Source: Cupriavidus oxalaticus
GTDB lineage: Bacteria; Pseudomonadota; Gammaproteobacteria; Burkholderiales; Burkholderiaceae
Reading direction: 5' to 3'
Length of the DNA stretch: 64,000 nt
Assembly: GCF_016894385.1 (NCBI RefSeq)
Contig: NZ_CP069811.1
Location: 906,501 to 970,500, forward strand
This document shows positions 1-8,844 of the stretch, one piece after another. Position 1 is the first letter of the stretch. Every line of letters begins with the position of its first letter. The notes below the pieces were generated by a model. The model worked only from the letters and a program-made list of their open reading frames with translations. It did no database searches and was not told the origin of the DNA. The position numbers and the translations under genes were made by a program.

Positions 1-433
1 AAGGCAGCACCGCCGAGATCAGGAAATGCCGGCGCCGGATCGCCACGCGATGGACGAAGATCACTGACATGGCGTTTTCCAGCACCGTGAACGCCAGCGA
101 ACTGAAGAACAGCATCGTGCCGAGCAAGACCCAGCCGACCGTGGCGCGGTTGCGCAGGAACGACGCCAGCTCGGGCACCAGCGTGCGGGACTGTCCGGGC
201 ACGACCCACTCCAGGTAGCGCGCCAGTGTCGACAGCAACAGTTGCGGGTCAATCACATGCGACAGCGCGATCACCATCAGGATCAGCAGCGGCACGATCG
301 ACAGCAGCGCGTAGTAGGCCACCGCCCCGGCCAGCAGCAGGCCCTGGTTGGCGCGGAACTGGACCAGCGTGCGCCACAGGAAGCGCCCCGGATGTCGGAG
401 CAGGTCGCGGACGCGGGCGTCGAGAAGCGGCAT
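1..433 (-). CDS. YihY/BrkB family inner-membrane protein (partial)
   Basis: The N-terminal 144 residues are visible; the gene runs off the left edge. The start is the ATG at 433. The protein opens with a short basic segment, followed near residues 36-55 by the YihY/virulence-factor BrkB signature AGAVAYYALLSIVPLLILM. Further hydrophobic segments lie around residues 95-115. This family was formerly called ribonuclease BN; members are polytopic inner-membrane proteins of uncertain function, usually 280-420 residues. The family assignment is firm from the signature, but the role is not known. Confidence 0.8.
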   Translation of the reverse strand, partial: MPLLDARVRDLLRHPGRFLWRTLVQFRANQGLLLAGAVAYYALLSIVPLLILMVIALSHVIDPQLLLSTLARYLEWVVPGQSRTLVPELASFLRNRATVGWVLLGTMLFFSSLAFTVLENAMSVIFVHRVAIRRRHFLISAVLP

Positions 434-541
434 GGCGGGCACCGAGAGAGCAGGTGCCGACATTATGCGTCGGCGGGCGCCAAGGTGCCCCGCCTGCGGT
501 GCCTGCAGCGCCCGCGCCGCAACGGCTTGCGCCGCGCGGAA

Positions 542-730
542 TCAGACCTTGATGTCGATGCTCTGGCCCAGGTGCGGCGGGTTGCTGGCCGCTACCGGCT
601 GGGGCATGGCCTGCAGCAGTGCAGCCACGCCTTGTGCCTGCATGTCCAGCGACTTGCGCAGCATCAGCAGGCTGACCGGATCGGCGCCCGGATCGCCCGC
701 CAGGCCGGCGGTGACGTTGGAAATTTCCAT
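542..730 (-). CDS. YjfB-like putative motility protein, 62 aa
   Basis: A 62-residue protein starting MEISNVTAGL and ending in NPPHLGQSIDIKV. This arrangement (a short N-terminal MEIS segment, a central helix with LRKSLDMQAQGVAALLQAMP, and a C-terminal G-x-x-IDI-x-V) is that of the YjfB-type putative motility family found beside flagellar or unrelated genes in beta-proteobacteria. AAGGAC lies about ten bases upstream of the chosen ATG, and the longer upstream frame has no such site. The biochemical role is unknown. Confidence 0.65.
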   Translation of the reverse strand: MEISNVTAGLAGDPGADPVSLLMLRKSLDMQAQGVAALLQAMPQPVAASNPPHLGQSIDIKV

Positions 731-1015
731 GAAGAGGTCCTTGATGAAGTTGGGAGAGACGGCGGCGAGCCGCCGCGCCGGTGGCCGGAACGGAACTGCC
801 GCCAACAACCATTGACGGCCCCGGCCGCCCAACCTTGAGCGCCGCGGGCGCCGACGACATTCCCTTGGGTTATGGCGCTATGCCGGATACGCCATTGTGG
901 TCATGACTGGCCGCGCGCAATATGGCGCCCGCGGATTGCCTCACGCGGGCCCGTATCGACGCAAACAGCGGCGCCGGACTGTGCGTGCGGACGCCCCAAC
1001 AAGAGAGGAGACAGC

Positions 1016-2368
1016 ATGCGAGCGCATTCGGCATGGCGCAACACGGGATTCGGACTGGGTCGGGCATGGGTGGCGGCGATGGTGCTGGCGCTGCCTTCGG
1101 GTGGCTTGCTGGCGCAAGATGTGGCGCAGGGTGGCGTCGTCGGGGACGGCATCATGCAAGGCTTCCCGCCGCCGCCCGACAAGCAGGTCAGCCGCGGCAA
1201 CGGCCTGCGCCCGCCGTTCATGCGCTGGGCGCTAAGCCACGCGCGTGAGATGTCGCCGACGGCCGGCATCCGGCATGCCGCGCACCCCATGGCGCTGGCC
1301 GGGGACGCGGGCGACGGGCTGGATGGCGCCACCTTCAGCGTGGCGGGCAATACCGTGCGGCTGGCCGACTACCTGCGCGATACCCACACCGACGGCTTTA
1401 TCGTGCTGCACCAGGGCCGCATCGTGTACGAGCGCTACTTCGGCGGCTTCGGGCCGTACCAGCCGCATATCTGGGCGTCGATGACCAAGTCAGTGACGGG
1501 CTTGCTGGCGGCGATGCTGGTGGAGGAGGGCAAGCTCGACCCGCAGGCCCGGCTGGCGCAGTATGTGCCCGAACTGGCGGGGAACCCGTTCGGCGAGGCC
1601 ACGGTGCAGCAGAACCTCGACATGGAAGTGCAGGTCGGCTACGCGGAATCGCTGCCCCCTGACCTCGGTTTGTTTGGCGCGGTGGGCGTGGTGCCGCGCA
1701 AGGCCGACGCGCCGGACAACATCTATGACTTCCTGAAGACGGTCCATGCCACCCGCGATGGGGGCGAGGGCGGCACCTGGTATTACCAGAACGGATCGCC
1801 GGAAGCCGTCGCCTGGGCGATCCGGCGCATCACCGGCAAGAGCTGGTCGCAGCTCGTCACCGAACGGCTCTGGTCCCGCTTTGCCGAGGACGATGCATAC
1901 ACCCATGTCGACCGGCAAGGCACCGAGATGGCCAGCGGCGGGCTGAACTCGACGCTGCGCGACGCGGCGCGCTTTGCCGAGGCGGTGCGCCGGGCCGCGG
2001 CCGGGGATGCGTCGGCCGGGATCTCGCCCGGCGCCGCGCGCATCGCGCTGCAGCCCGCCGGCAACCAGGCGCGCTTTGCCCGCGGCAACCTCGCGGCGGG
2101 CCGCGCTGGCTACAGCTACCGCAACTACTGGTTCCAGCGCAACGACGGCGATGGCGGCATCGAGGCCAGCGGGCGCTTCGGGCAGAAGATCTATATCAAT
2201 CCGCGCATCGGCCTGACCGTGGTGAAGCTGTCGGCCAGCCCGGACAACGCCGCACGCCCGACCAGCGCCGCCGGCGTGCGCCAGCGCGGCGAATCCGCCC
2301 GCGTGCTGGAGTCGTCCGAGGCCCTGGTGGCCGCCGCGCTGGCGGTCTATCGCGCTTCGGGCCGCTGA
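1016..2368 (+). CDS. Exported beta-lactamase-family serine hydrolase (6-aminohexanoate-dimer hydrolase-like)
   Basis: A 450-residue serine hydrolase of the class C beta-lactamase/NylB fold. The ATG at 1016 follows AGAGAGGAG and opens a signal peptide (hydrophobic residues 16-33, likely cleavage after LLAQ). The catalytic S-x-x-K is S155-M-T-K158 (ASMTKSVTG) and the second motif is Y257-Q-N259. The third Lys-Thr-Gly-like motif is not clear; a G-R-F-G-Q-K segment near the C-terminus may occupy its place, as in NylB-type amidases and esterases. The protein probably acts in the periplasm on an amide or ester. The substrate cannot be read from sequence. It converges on the LysR gene downstream. 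Confidence 0.8.
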   Translation: MRAHSAWRNTGFGLGRAWVAAMVLALPSGGLLAQDVAQGGVVGDGIMQGFPPPPDKQVSRGNGLRPPFMRWALSHAREMSPTAGIRHAAHPMALAGDAGDGLDGATFSVAGNTVRLADYLRDTHTDGFIVLHQGRIVYERYFGGFGPYQPHIWASMTKSVTGLLAAMLVEEGKLDPQARLAQYVPELAGNPFGEATVQQNLDMEVQVGYAESLPPDLGLFGAVGVVPRKADAPDNIYDFLKTVHATRDGGEGGTWYYQNGSPEAVAWAIRRITGKSWSQLVTERLWSRFAEDDAYTHVDRQGTEMASGGLNSTLRDAARFAEAVRRAAAGDASAGISPGAARIALQPAGNQARFARGNLAAGRAGYSYRNYWFQRNDGDGGIEASGRFGQKIYINPRIGLTVVKLSASPDNAARPTSAAGVRQRGESARVLESSEALVAAALAVYRASGR

Positions 2369-2392
2369 GCGGCCAAGGCCGGGATTGCGCCG

Positions 2393-3334
2393 CTACGCCA
2401 GCGGCGCTTCCGCCGGCACCTGCGGCGCGCCCGCCGCCCGCCGCAGGCAATCCAGCATCGCCGCCACTGCCGCGCGCGACTCGCCGTCCGCGCGCCAGTA
2501 CATCGACACCGAGCCGAACCCCGCCAGCCGTAGCGGCACGATGCGCAGCGCGCCCAGCTCTTCGAGCCGGCGCGCGGTGCGGTGTGAAGCCAGCCCGACC
2601 ATGTCGCTGTTGTTGAACAGGGTCAGGTTCAGCACGGTCGAGTTGCTCTCCACGCAGTCCGCCGGCAGCGCGCGTCCGGCGCTGGCCAGCGCGCCTTCCA
2701 GCGCGTTGCGGATCGGCGTGCCGCGTGGCCAGACCACCCAGCGGTGGCGGTACAGGTCGTCCCAGCCCACCTTGCCGCCCTGCAGCAACGGGTGCCGCGG
2801 GCGGGCGACGAAGTGGATCGGCTCCATATAGAGCGATTCGGTCCGCATCTGCGCATCCTGCAACTCCGGTGCCGAACGGCCCACCACGATATCCAGCTCG
2901 CTGCGCGCGAGCTGCCCCATCAGCCGGTCCATGGTGGTTTCCAGCAGCCGCACGCTGGCGCGCGGCATCTGCTGCAGCAGATGCAGCGCGGCCAGCGGCA
3001 CCGTGTCCGCCGCCGAGGCCCCGGACGTCCCCACCACCACCAGCCCGCTGCCGCCGTCGCGCATGGCCTGCAGGTCGTCGCGGGCGGTATCGAGCTGGGC
3101 CTCGATCCGGCGCGCGTGCTCGATCAGCGACTCGCCGTAGGGCGTGGGCCGCAGGCCGCGCGCCTGGCGCTCGAACAGCGGCAGGCCGATATCGTCCTCG
3201 AGATCCTTCAGCCACTTGGAAAGCCCGGGCTGGGTGGTGTTCAGCACGGCGGCGGACTGGCTCATATTGCCGGTCTCGGCCAGGCTCAGCAGCATCTGCA
3301 GGTTGCGCAGGCGCAGTCTCTGGGTCCAATCCAT
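2393..3334 (-). CDS. LysR-family regulator, divergent from gentisate operon
   Basis: A 313-residue LysR-type regulator. Residues 8-65 carry the winged helix-turn-helix (LRNLQMLLSLAETGNMSQSA, then TTQPGLSKWLKDLE) and the rest is a PBP2-type effector domain. It is transcribed away from the gentisate dioxygenase gene across a 158-bp intergenic region that holds two dyads, one of the T-N11-A type bound by LysR proteins. The natural inference is that it activates the 3-hydroxybenzoate/gentisate operon in response to an aromatic intermediate. Confidence 0.85.
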   Translation of the reverse strand: MDWTQRLRLRNLQMLLSLAETGNMSQSAAVLNTTQPGLSKWLKDLEDDIGLPLFERQARGLRPTPYGESLIEHARRIEAQLDTARDDLQAMRDGGSGLVVVGTSGASAADTVPLAALHLLQQMPRASVRLLETTMDRLMGQLARSELDIVVGRSAPELQDAQMRTESLYMEPIHFVARPRHPLLQGGKVGWDDLYRHRWVVWPRGTPIRNALEGALASAGRALPADCVESNSTVLNLTLFNNSDMVGLASHRTARRLEELGALRIVPLRLAGFGSVSMYWRADGESRAAVAAMLDCLRRAAGAPQVPAEAPLA

Positions 3335-3347
3335 GGTGGTGTGACCT

Positions 3348-3395
3348 ATACGGTAAATCGTATCGATAAGATGAAAACTTCATTTCAAATCTTAT
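3348..3395. promoter_or_regulatory. Candidate LysR operator between regulator and gentisate operon
   Basis: The inverted repeat ATACG-GTAAAT-CGTAT (3348-3363) has the T-N11-A form recognised by LysR proteins. Three bases on is a second, larger dyad with arms ATAAGAT (3366-3372) and ATCTTAT (3389-3395) and inner GAAA/TTTC. The region is AT-rich against a GC-rich background and lies between divergent start codons, as expected for recognition and activation sites. Binding is inferred, not shown. Confidence 0.6.
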
Positions 3396-3492
3396 AGGGC
3401 GCGGCGTATAACGACAACACAGACGGTGCGCAGTGATGCAGGCACCCACCCAAAGCGCTCTCAAACGCCCTGTACAAAGTTACGGAGACAGC

Positions 3493-4539
3493 ATGTCCGA
3501 GCACACCCCAGACCCGGCCCGCGTGGCCTACTACGAAGAGATCGGCCGCAGCCACATGACCCCGCTGTGGGAGTCGCTGCACGCCCTGGTGCCGCCGCAG
3601 CCGCGGCCGCAGATCGTTCCCGCCATCTGGAAGTACGCGCAGATCCGCCCGCTGGTGATGCAGGCCGGCGGCGTCATCAGCGCCGAGGAAGCGGTGCGCC
3701 GCGTGCTGGTGCTGGAGAACCCCGGCATCCCCGGCAAGTCCAGCATCACCTCCACGCTGTACGCGGGCCTGCAGCTGATCCTGCCGGGCGAGATCGCCCC
3801 CAGCCACCGCCATACACAGTCGGCGCTGCGCTTTATCGTTGAAGGCAAGGGCGCCTGGACCGCCGTGAACGGCGAACGCACCACCATGCATCCCGGCGAT
3901 TTCATCATCACGCCGTCGTGGACGTGGCATGACCATGGCAACCCCGGCGTGGAAGACGGCGGCGAGCCCGTGGTATGGCTCGATGGCCTCGACATCCCGC
4001 TGGTGCAGCAGTTCGACGCCGGCTTTGCCGAGAACTACCCCGAGTCGCAGCAGCCCGTGACCCGCGCCGAAGGCGACAGCTTTGCCCGCTTCGGCCAAAA
4101 CATGGTGCCGGTGCGGCACCGCGTGACCGATCCCACCTCACCGGTCTTCAGCTACCCGTATGCCCGCTCGCGCGAGGCGCTGGACCAGCTCTACCGCAAC
4201 GGCGAACTCGATCCCTGGGACGGGGTCAAGCTGCGCTATGTCAACCCGGCCACCGGCGGCTGGCCGATGCCGACCATCGCCACCTTCATGCAGTACCTGC
4301 CGGCGGGGTTCCAGGGCAAGACCTATCGCAGCACCGACGCCACCGTGTACAGCGTGGTGGAAGGGCGCGGCACGGTGCGCATCGGCGATGCGCAGTTCCA
4401 GTTCGAGCCGCGCGACGTGTTCGTGGCGCCGTCGTGGGCGCCGGTGCAGCTCGGCGCGCTGGAAGACGCCGTGCTGTTCAGCTACTCCGACCGGCCGGTG
4501 CTGTCCGCGCTGAACCTGCTGCGCGAATCGCGCACCTGA
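3493..4539 (+). CDS. nagI: Gentisate 1,2-dioxygenase
   Basis: A 348-residue bicupin that opens the gentisate ring to maleylpyruvate using Fe(II) and O2. The first cupin holds the metal ligands H105 and H107 ([16 protein letters not shown]) and H146 ([10 protein letters not shown]); a second degenerate cupin follows around residues 255-330. Length matches the family (about 345-350). The ATG at 3493 follows ACGGAGACAGC; an in-frame ATG 60 bases earlier lacks a ribosome site and adds residues unlike the family N-terminus. It is the first gene of the operon with the hydrolase, isomerase and hydroxylase downstream. The symbol follows the nag operon of Ralstonia sp. U2. Confidence 0.92.
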   Translation: MSEHTPDPARVAYYEEIGRSHMTPLWESLHALVPPQPRPQIVPAIWKYAQIRPLVMQAGGVISAEEAVRRVLVLENPGIPGKSSITSTLYAGLQLILPGEIAPSHRHTQSALRFIVEGKGAWTAVNGERTTMHPGDFIITPSWTWHDHGNPGVEDGGEPVVWLDGLDIPLVQQFDAGFAENYPESQQPVTRAEGDSFARFGQNMVPVRHRVTDPTSPVFSYPYARSREALDQLYRNGELDPWDGVKLRYVNPATGGWPMPTIATFMQYLPAGFQGKTYRSTDATVYSVVEGRGTVRIGDAQFQFEPRDVFVAPSWAPVQLGALEDAVLFSYSDRPVLSALNLLRESRT

Positions 4540-4605
4540 GCCCGCCAATCCTGACCACAGCCGCCGGGCCGGCGCTCACCTGACAAATCCCTGGAAGCCT
4601 TGACC

Positions 4606-5304
4606 ATGTCCTACGTCTTCACGCCCCCCGCCACCGTTGCCATCCCCGTTGCCGGCAGCGATGATCAGTTTGCCGTGCGCCGCGTCTATTGCGTCGGCCG
4701 CAACTACGCCGCCCACGCCCGCGAAATGGGCTTCGATCCCGACCGCGAGCCGCCGTTCTTCTTCTGCAAGCCCGCTGACGCCATCGTCCCGGTGCAGACC
4801 GGCACCACGCTTGACCTGCCGTATCCCGCGCAGACGCAGAACTACCACTACGAGGCCGAGCTGGTGGCCGTGATCGGCAAGGGCGGCTCGGATATCCCGG
4901 TCGAGCAGGCGCTCGAGCACGTGTGGGGCTACGCCGTCGGCCTCGACATGACTCGCCGCGACCTGCAGATGAAGATGCGCGAAATGGGCCGCCCCTGGGA
5001 AATCGGCAAGGCCTTCGACGCCTCTGCGCCGGTCGGCCCGATCCACCGCGCCAGCGACATCGGCCACCCGCAGCAGGCCGGCCTCTGGCTGACGGTCAAT
5101 GGCGAAACGAAGCAGCGCAGCGATGTGTCGCACCTGATCTGGTCGGTGGCCGAGACCGTGGCCTACCTGTCGCAGTTCTTCCGCCTGGAACCGGGCGACG
5201 TCATCTTCACCGGCACGCCCGAAGGCGTGGGCGCGGTCAAGGCCGGCGACACCATGGTCACCGGCGTCGACGGGCTGGGCGAACTGACCGTGCGCGTGGT
5301 CTGA
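4606..5304 (+). CDS. nagK: Fumarylpyruvate hydrolase (FAH family)
   Basis: A 232-residue fumarylacetoacetate hydrolase-family protein. Typical segments are CVGRNYAAHAREMG near residue 30, the metal-binding ExE region YHYEAELVAVIGKGG near residues 84-98, and GDVIFTGTPEGVGAV near residues 200-214. In this context (gentisate dioxygenase upstream, glutathione-type isomerase downstream) the substrate is most likely fumarylpyruvate, cleaved to fumarate and pyruvate. The ATG at 4606 gives the family N-terminus MSYVF; a TTG two codons earlier is less likely. Confidence 0.88.
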   Translation: MSYVFTPPATVAIPVAGSDDQFAVRRVYCVGRNYAAHAREMGFDPDREPPFFFCKPADAIVPVQTGTTLDLPYPAQTQNYHYEAELVAVIGKGGSDIPVEQALEHVWGYAVGLDMTRRDLQMKMREMGRPWEIGKAFDASAPVGPIHRASDIGHPQQAGLWLTVNGETKQRSDVSHLIWSVAETVAYLSQFFRLEPGDVIFTGTPEGVGAVKAGDTMVTGVDGLGELTVRVV

Positions 5305-5339
5305 CTTCACGCCACGCACAGCACACAGGCAATCCGACC

Positions 5340-5981
5340 ATGCAGCTCTACAGTTTCTTCAACAGCTCGACGTCCTACCGCGTGCGTATCGCGCTGGCCC
5401 TCAAGGGCCTGCCGTATGACTACCTGGGCGTCAATATCCGCACCGGCCAGCACCGCGAGGCGGAGTATGTCGATGGCATCAACCCGTCCGCTTCCGTGCC
5501 CGCGCTGGTCGATGGCGACTTCACGCTGGGCCAGTCGTTCGCGATCATCGACTACCTGGACGCGCGCCATCCCGAGCCGCGCCTGCTGCCTCAGGATCCT
5601 GAGCAACGCGCGCGCGTGCTGGAGCTGTCGATGCTGGTCGGCTGCGATATCCATCCGGTCAACAACCTGCGCGTGCTGCGCTACCTGCAAGATGTGCTGA
5701 AGGCCATGCCCGAGCAGAAGGACGCCTGGTACCGCCACTGGATCGACGAAGGCATGGCCGGCGTCGAGCGGCTGCTGGCGCGCCACGGCCATGGCACTTG
5801 GTGCTTCGGCAATGCGCCCACGCTGGCCGATGTTGCGCTGGTGCCGCAGGTGGCCAACGCGCTGCGGATGGGCTGCGACCTCGGCCGCTACGAGCGCGCG
5901 ATGGCCGTCTACGCCCATGCCAGCGCCCATCCCGCCTTTGCCCAGGCCGCGCCCGCGCGCCAGCCGGACTACACCGCCTAA
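5340..5981 (+). CDS. nagL: Maleylpyruvate isomerase (zeta-class GST-like)
   Basis: A 213-residue glutathione S-transferase-fold protein. The N-terminal thioredoxin-like domain carries the zeta-class active-site segment SSTSYRVRIAL (residues 9-19), and SASVPALVDGDFTLGQSFAI follows near residues 48-67. It converts maleylpyruvate to fumarylpyruvate with glutathione. Standing between the hydrolase and hydroxylase genes, it completes the glutathione-dependent branch of gentisate catabolism. The protein also resembles maleylacetoacetate isomerase (MaiA), but the neighbours favour maleylpyruvate. Confidence 0.88.
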   Translation: MQLYSFFNSSTSYRVRIALALKGLPYDYLGVNIRTGQHREAEYVDGINPSASVPALVDGDFTLGQSFAIIDYLDARHPEPRLLPQDPEQRARVLELSMLVGCDIHPVNNLRVLRYLQDVLKAMPEQKDAWYRHWIDEGMAGVERLLARHGHGTWCFGNAPTLADVALVPQVANALRMGCDLGRYERAMAVYAHASAHPAFAQAAPARQPDYTA

Positions 5982-6031
5982 GCACCGCCCAAGCACCGCC
6001 TGACGCCAGCGGCGCAGGCCAGGAGACAGAC

Positions 6032-7258
6032 ATGAGCAGCACCCACAACGCGACCAACAACGCGACCGGCAAGGTCCTCATCATCGGCGGCGGCATCGGC
6101 GGCCTGGCCGCGGCGCTGGCGCTGGCACGCCAGGGCATCCGCATCGAACTGCTGGAACAGGCCGAGCAGATCGGCGAGATCGGCGCCGGCATCCAGCTGG
6201 CCGCCAACGCCTTTGCCGCGCTGGACGCGCTGGGCGTGGGCGAGGCCGCGCGCGGCCGCGCGGTCTTTACCGACTACCTCAGCCTGCGCGACGCCATCGA
6301 CACCAGCGTCATCGCGCAGGTCGATGTCGGGCAGGCGTACCGCGAGCGCTTCGGCAACCCGTACGCGGTGATCCATCGCGCCGACATCCACCTGTCGATC
6401 CTGGAGGCGGTGCAGGACCACCCGCTGATCACCTTCCGCACCAGCACCCGCGTGGAGCAACTGCTGCAGGACGACCACGGCGTGACCGTGATCGACCAGC
6501 ATGGCGAGCACCACCGCGGCGACGCGGTGATCGGCTGCGACGGCGTCAAGTCCGCGATCCGCCAGGCGCTGATCGGCGACGAGGCGCGCGTGACCGGGCA
6601 CGTGGTCTACCGCGCGGTGGTCGACGTGGCCAACATGCCGCAGGACCTGCAGGTCAACGCCCCGGTGGTATGGGCCGGCCCGCACTGCCATCTGGTGCAC
6701 TACCCGCTGCGTGGCGGCCAGCAGTACAACCTGGTGGTGACCTTCCACAGCCGCGAGCAGGAAACCTGGGGCGTGCGCGACGGCAGCAAGGAAGAAGTGC
6801 TGTCGTACTTCGAGGGCATCCACCCGCTGCCGCACCAGATGCTGGACCGCCCGACCTCATGGAAGCGCTGGGCCACCGCCGACCGCGACCCGGTCGAGCG
6901 CTGGAGCTTCGGCCGCGCCACCATCCTTGGCGATGCCGCGCACCCGATGACCCAGTACGTGGCGCAGGGCGCCTGCCAGGCGCTGGAAGATGCCGTCACA
7001 CTGGGCGCGGCGGTGAAGGCCGCGGATGGCGACTACGCCGCGGCCTTCAGGCTCTACGAGCAGGCGCGCATCCCGCGCACCGCGCGCGTGCTCTATGCCG
7101 CGCGCGACATGGGCCGCGTCTACCACGCCAGGGGCGTCGACCGCCTGGTGCGCAACAGCCTGTGGACCGGACGCACGCAGGCGCAGTTCTACGACGCGCT
7201 GCAATGGCTGCACGGCTGGCGCGCCGATAAATGCCTGAGCCCCACGCCCTGGCTGTAG
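6032..7258 (+). CDS. nagX: 3-hydroxybenzoate 6-hydroxylase (FAD monooxygenase)
   Basis: A 408-residue single-component aromatic hydroxylase with FAD motifs in the usual order: GGGIGG at residues 19-24, the DG motif at C169-D170-G171, and GDAAHPM starting at G300. It fits the 3-hydroxybenzoate 6-monooxygenase group (NagX, MhbM, XlnD), which makes gentisate from 3-hydroxybenzoate with NADH and O2. The ATG at 6032 follows AGGAGACAGAC. Location after the three ring-cleavage genes makes gentisate the expected product. Salicylate-type substrates cannot be fully excluded from sequence alone. Confidence 0.85.
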   Translation: MSSTHNATNNATGKVLIIGGGIGGLAAALALARQGIRIELLEQAEQIGEIGAGIQLAANAFAALDALGVGEAARGRAVFTDYLSLRDAIDTSVIAQVDVGQAYRERFGNPYAVIHRADIHLSILEAVQDHPLITFRTSTRVEQLLQDDHGVTVIDQHGEHHRGDAVIGCDGVKSAIRQALIGDEARVTGHVVYRAVVDVANMPQDLQVNAPVVWAGPHCHLVHYPLRGGQQYNLVVTFHSREQETWGVRDGSKEEVLSYFEGIHPLPHQMLDRPTSWKRWATADRDPVERWSFGRATILGDAAHPMTQYVAQGACQALEDAVTLGAAVKAADGDYAAAFRLYEQARIPRTARVLYAARDMGRVYHARGVDRLVRNSLWTGRTQAQFYDALQWLHGWRADKCLSPTPWL

Positions 7259-7265
7259 GCCGCTG

Positions 7266-7287
7266 AGCGCGGCGTTCTTTCCGCGCT
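7266..7287 (+). terminator. Hairpin after hydroxylase gene
   Basis: AGCGCGG and CCGCGCT form a seven-base stem around an eight-base loop just after the hydroxylase stop codon. There is no T-run, so it may only slow or process the transcript before the transporter gene 80 bases downstream. Confidence 0.35.
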
Positions 7288-7369
7288 GAAAACCCTGATA
7301 GCGAGCTGGCGGCCGACGAAGCTGCCGCCCCTCTCTCGCCCCTGATCCTGGCAACAAGGAGGAGACACC

Positions 7370-8710
7370 ATGCCTGCCAGCCAACCGCTCAACGTCACCG
7401 CGTTCATCGACCGCCAGCCGCTGTCGGCGTTCCAGGTGACCATCGTCGTACTGTGCTTTTTGATCGTCGCCGTCGACGGCTTCGATACCGCCGCGATCGG
7501 CTTTATCGCGCCCGCCATCCGCGCGGAATGGCAGCTGACGCCGGCACAGCTCGCGCCGCTGTTCGGCGCCGGTCTGGGCGGCCTGATGGCCGGCGCCTTC
7601 CTGTTCGGCCCGCTCGCGGACCGCTTCGGCCGCAAGGGCGTGCTGGTGCTGTCGGTGCTGTTCTTCGGTGCGGCCAGCCTGGCTTCGGCGTGGTCGCAAG
7701 ACCTGTGGACGCTGGTGCTGCTGCGCTTCCTGACCGGGCTTGGCCTCGGTGGCGCCATGCCCAACGCGATCACGCTGACCTCCGAGTTCTGTCCGGACAA
7801 GCGCCGCTCCTTCCTGGTCACCACCATGTTCTGCGGCTTTACGCTAGGCTCCGCCTTCGGCGGCCTGGCCTCGGCCGGGCTGATCGACGCCTTCGGCTGG
7901 CGCTCGGTACTGGTGGTCGGCGGCGTGCTGCCGCTGCTGCTGGCGGTGGCGCTGGTCTGGATGCTGCCGGAATCGGTGCGCTACCTGGTGATGACCGGCA
8001 AGTCGCGCGAGCGCATCGTCGCTACGCTGCAGAAGATCGCACCGCATGAAGACCTGCGCAGCGCCACCTTCGCAATCGGCGAGCAGCGCGCCACCACCTC
8101 GCCGGTGCGGCACCTGTTCCGCCCCGAGCTGCTGCGCGGCACGCTGCTGTTCTGGCTGACGTTCTTCATGAGCCTGCTGGTGATCTACCTGCTGTCGAGC
8201 TGGCTGCCGACGCTGCTGCGCACGACCGGCCACTCGCTTCGGACGGCCGCACTGGTCACCACCATGTTCCAGGTGGGCGGCACGATTGGTGCCATCGCGC
8301 TGGGCTGGCTGATGGACCGGATCAATCCGCACTATGTGCTGGCCTCCAGCTATTCGCTGGCAGCGCTGTGCATCGCGGCGGTGGGCAGCTTTGCGTCAGA
8401 GCCGGTTGCCGCGGGCATTGCGGTGTTCCTGGCGGGGTTCTGCATCTCCGGGTCGCAGGTGGGGGCCAATGCGCTGTCGGCCAGCTTCTATCCGACGGAT
8501 TGCCGCGCGACCGGCGTGAGCTGGGCCAACGGGGTGGGGCGCATGGGCTCCGTGGTCGGGTCCGTGGGCGGAGCGACGATGCTGTCGATGGGGCTGGGGA
8601 TGCCGGCGCTGTTCGTGCTGATCGGGGTGCCGGCGCTGGTGGCAGGGATGTCGATGTTCTCGCTGGGGGTGGTCAGGCGGCAGAGGGTGGCGGAGAGGCT
8701 TGCGGTCTAG
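7370..8710 (+). CDS. MFS transporter, aromatic acid:H+ symporter family
   Basis: A 446-residue major facilitator protein with twelve hydrophobic segments. The AAHS-family signature DGFDTAAIGFIAPAI sits in the first membrane helix and the MFS loop motif is GPLADRFGRKG (near residues 82-92). Family members include PcaK, BenK and MhbT, which import aromatic acids with protons. As last gene of the cluster after the 3-hydroxybenzoate hydroxylase, it probably imports 3-hydroxybenzoate or gentisate. AAGGAGGAGAC precedes the ATG. Confidence 0.88.
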   Translation: MPASQPLNVTAFIDRQPLSAFQVTIVVLCFLIVAVDGFDTAAIGFIAPAIRAEWQLTPAQLAPLFGAGLGGLMAGAFLFGPLADRFGRKGVLVLSVLFFGAASLASAWSQDLWTLVLLRFLTGLGLGGAMPNAITLTSEFCPDKRRSFLVTTMFCGFTLGSAFGGLASAGLIDAFGWRSVLVVGGVLPLLLAVALVWMLPESVRYLVMTGKSRERIVATLQKIAPHEDLRSATFAIGEQRATTSPVRHLFRPELLRGTLLFWLTFFMSLLVIYLLSSWLPTLLRTTGHSLRTAALVTTMFQVGGTIGAIALGWLMDRINPHYVLASSYSLAALCIAAVGSFASEPVAAGIAVFLAGFCISGSQVGANALSASFYPTDCRATGVSWANGVGRMGSVVGSVGGATMLSMGLGMPALFVLIGVPALVAGMSMFSLGVVRRQRVAERLAV

Positions 8711-8732
8711 CCTGCCAAGCTGCTGGTTTGCT

Positions 8733-8841
8733 CCCCTCTCCCGCTTGCGGGAGAGGGGCCGGGGGTGAGGGCAGGCGCGTGGCAAGCATCGCGACGCGTC
8801 ACTTTGTGGAGGCTCTGGCCCTCAGCCCAACCCTCTCCCGC
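8733..8841. repeat. REP pair in inverted orientation
   Basis: The left element is a hairpin with a 12-base perfect stem (CCCCTCTCCCGC at 8733-8744, partner 8747-8758) followed by GCCGGGGGTGAGGGC. The right element, 8818-8841, is a partial reverse copy (GCCCTCAGCCCAACCCTCTCCCGC in opposite sense). Two inverted REP units of this kind make a BIME-like element. Its right edge abuts the aldehyde dehydrogenase remnant. Confidence 0.6.
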
Positions 8842-8844
8842 GCG

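Noticed and set aside
249..860. Long minus-strand frame across the first kilobase
   Set aside because: It is a shadow in GC-rich sequence; the YihY and YjfB-like proteins in other frames have clear family signatures.
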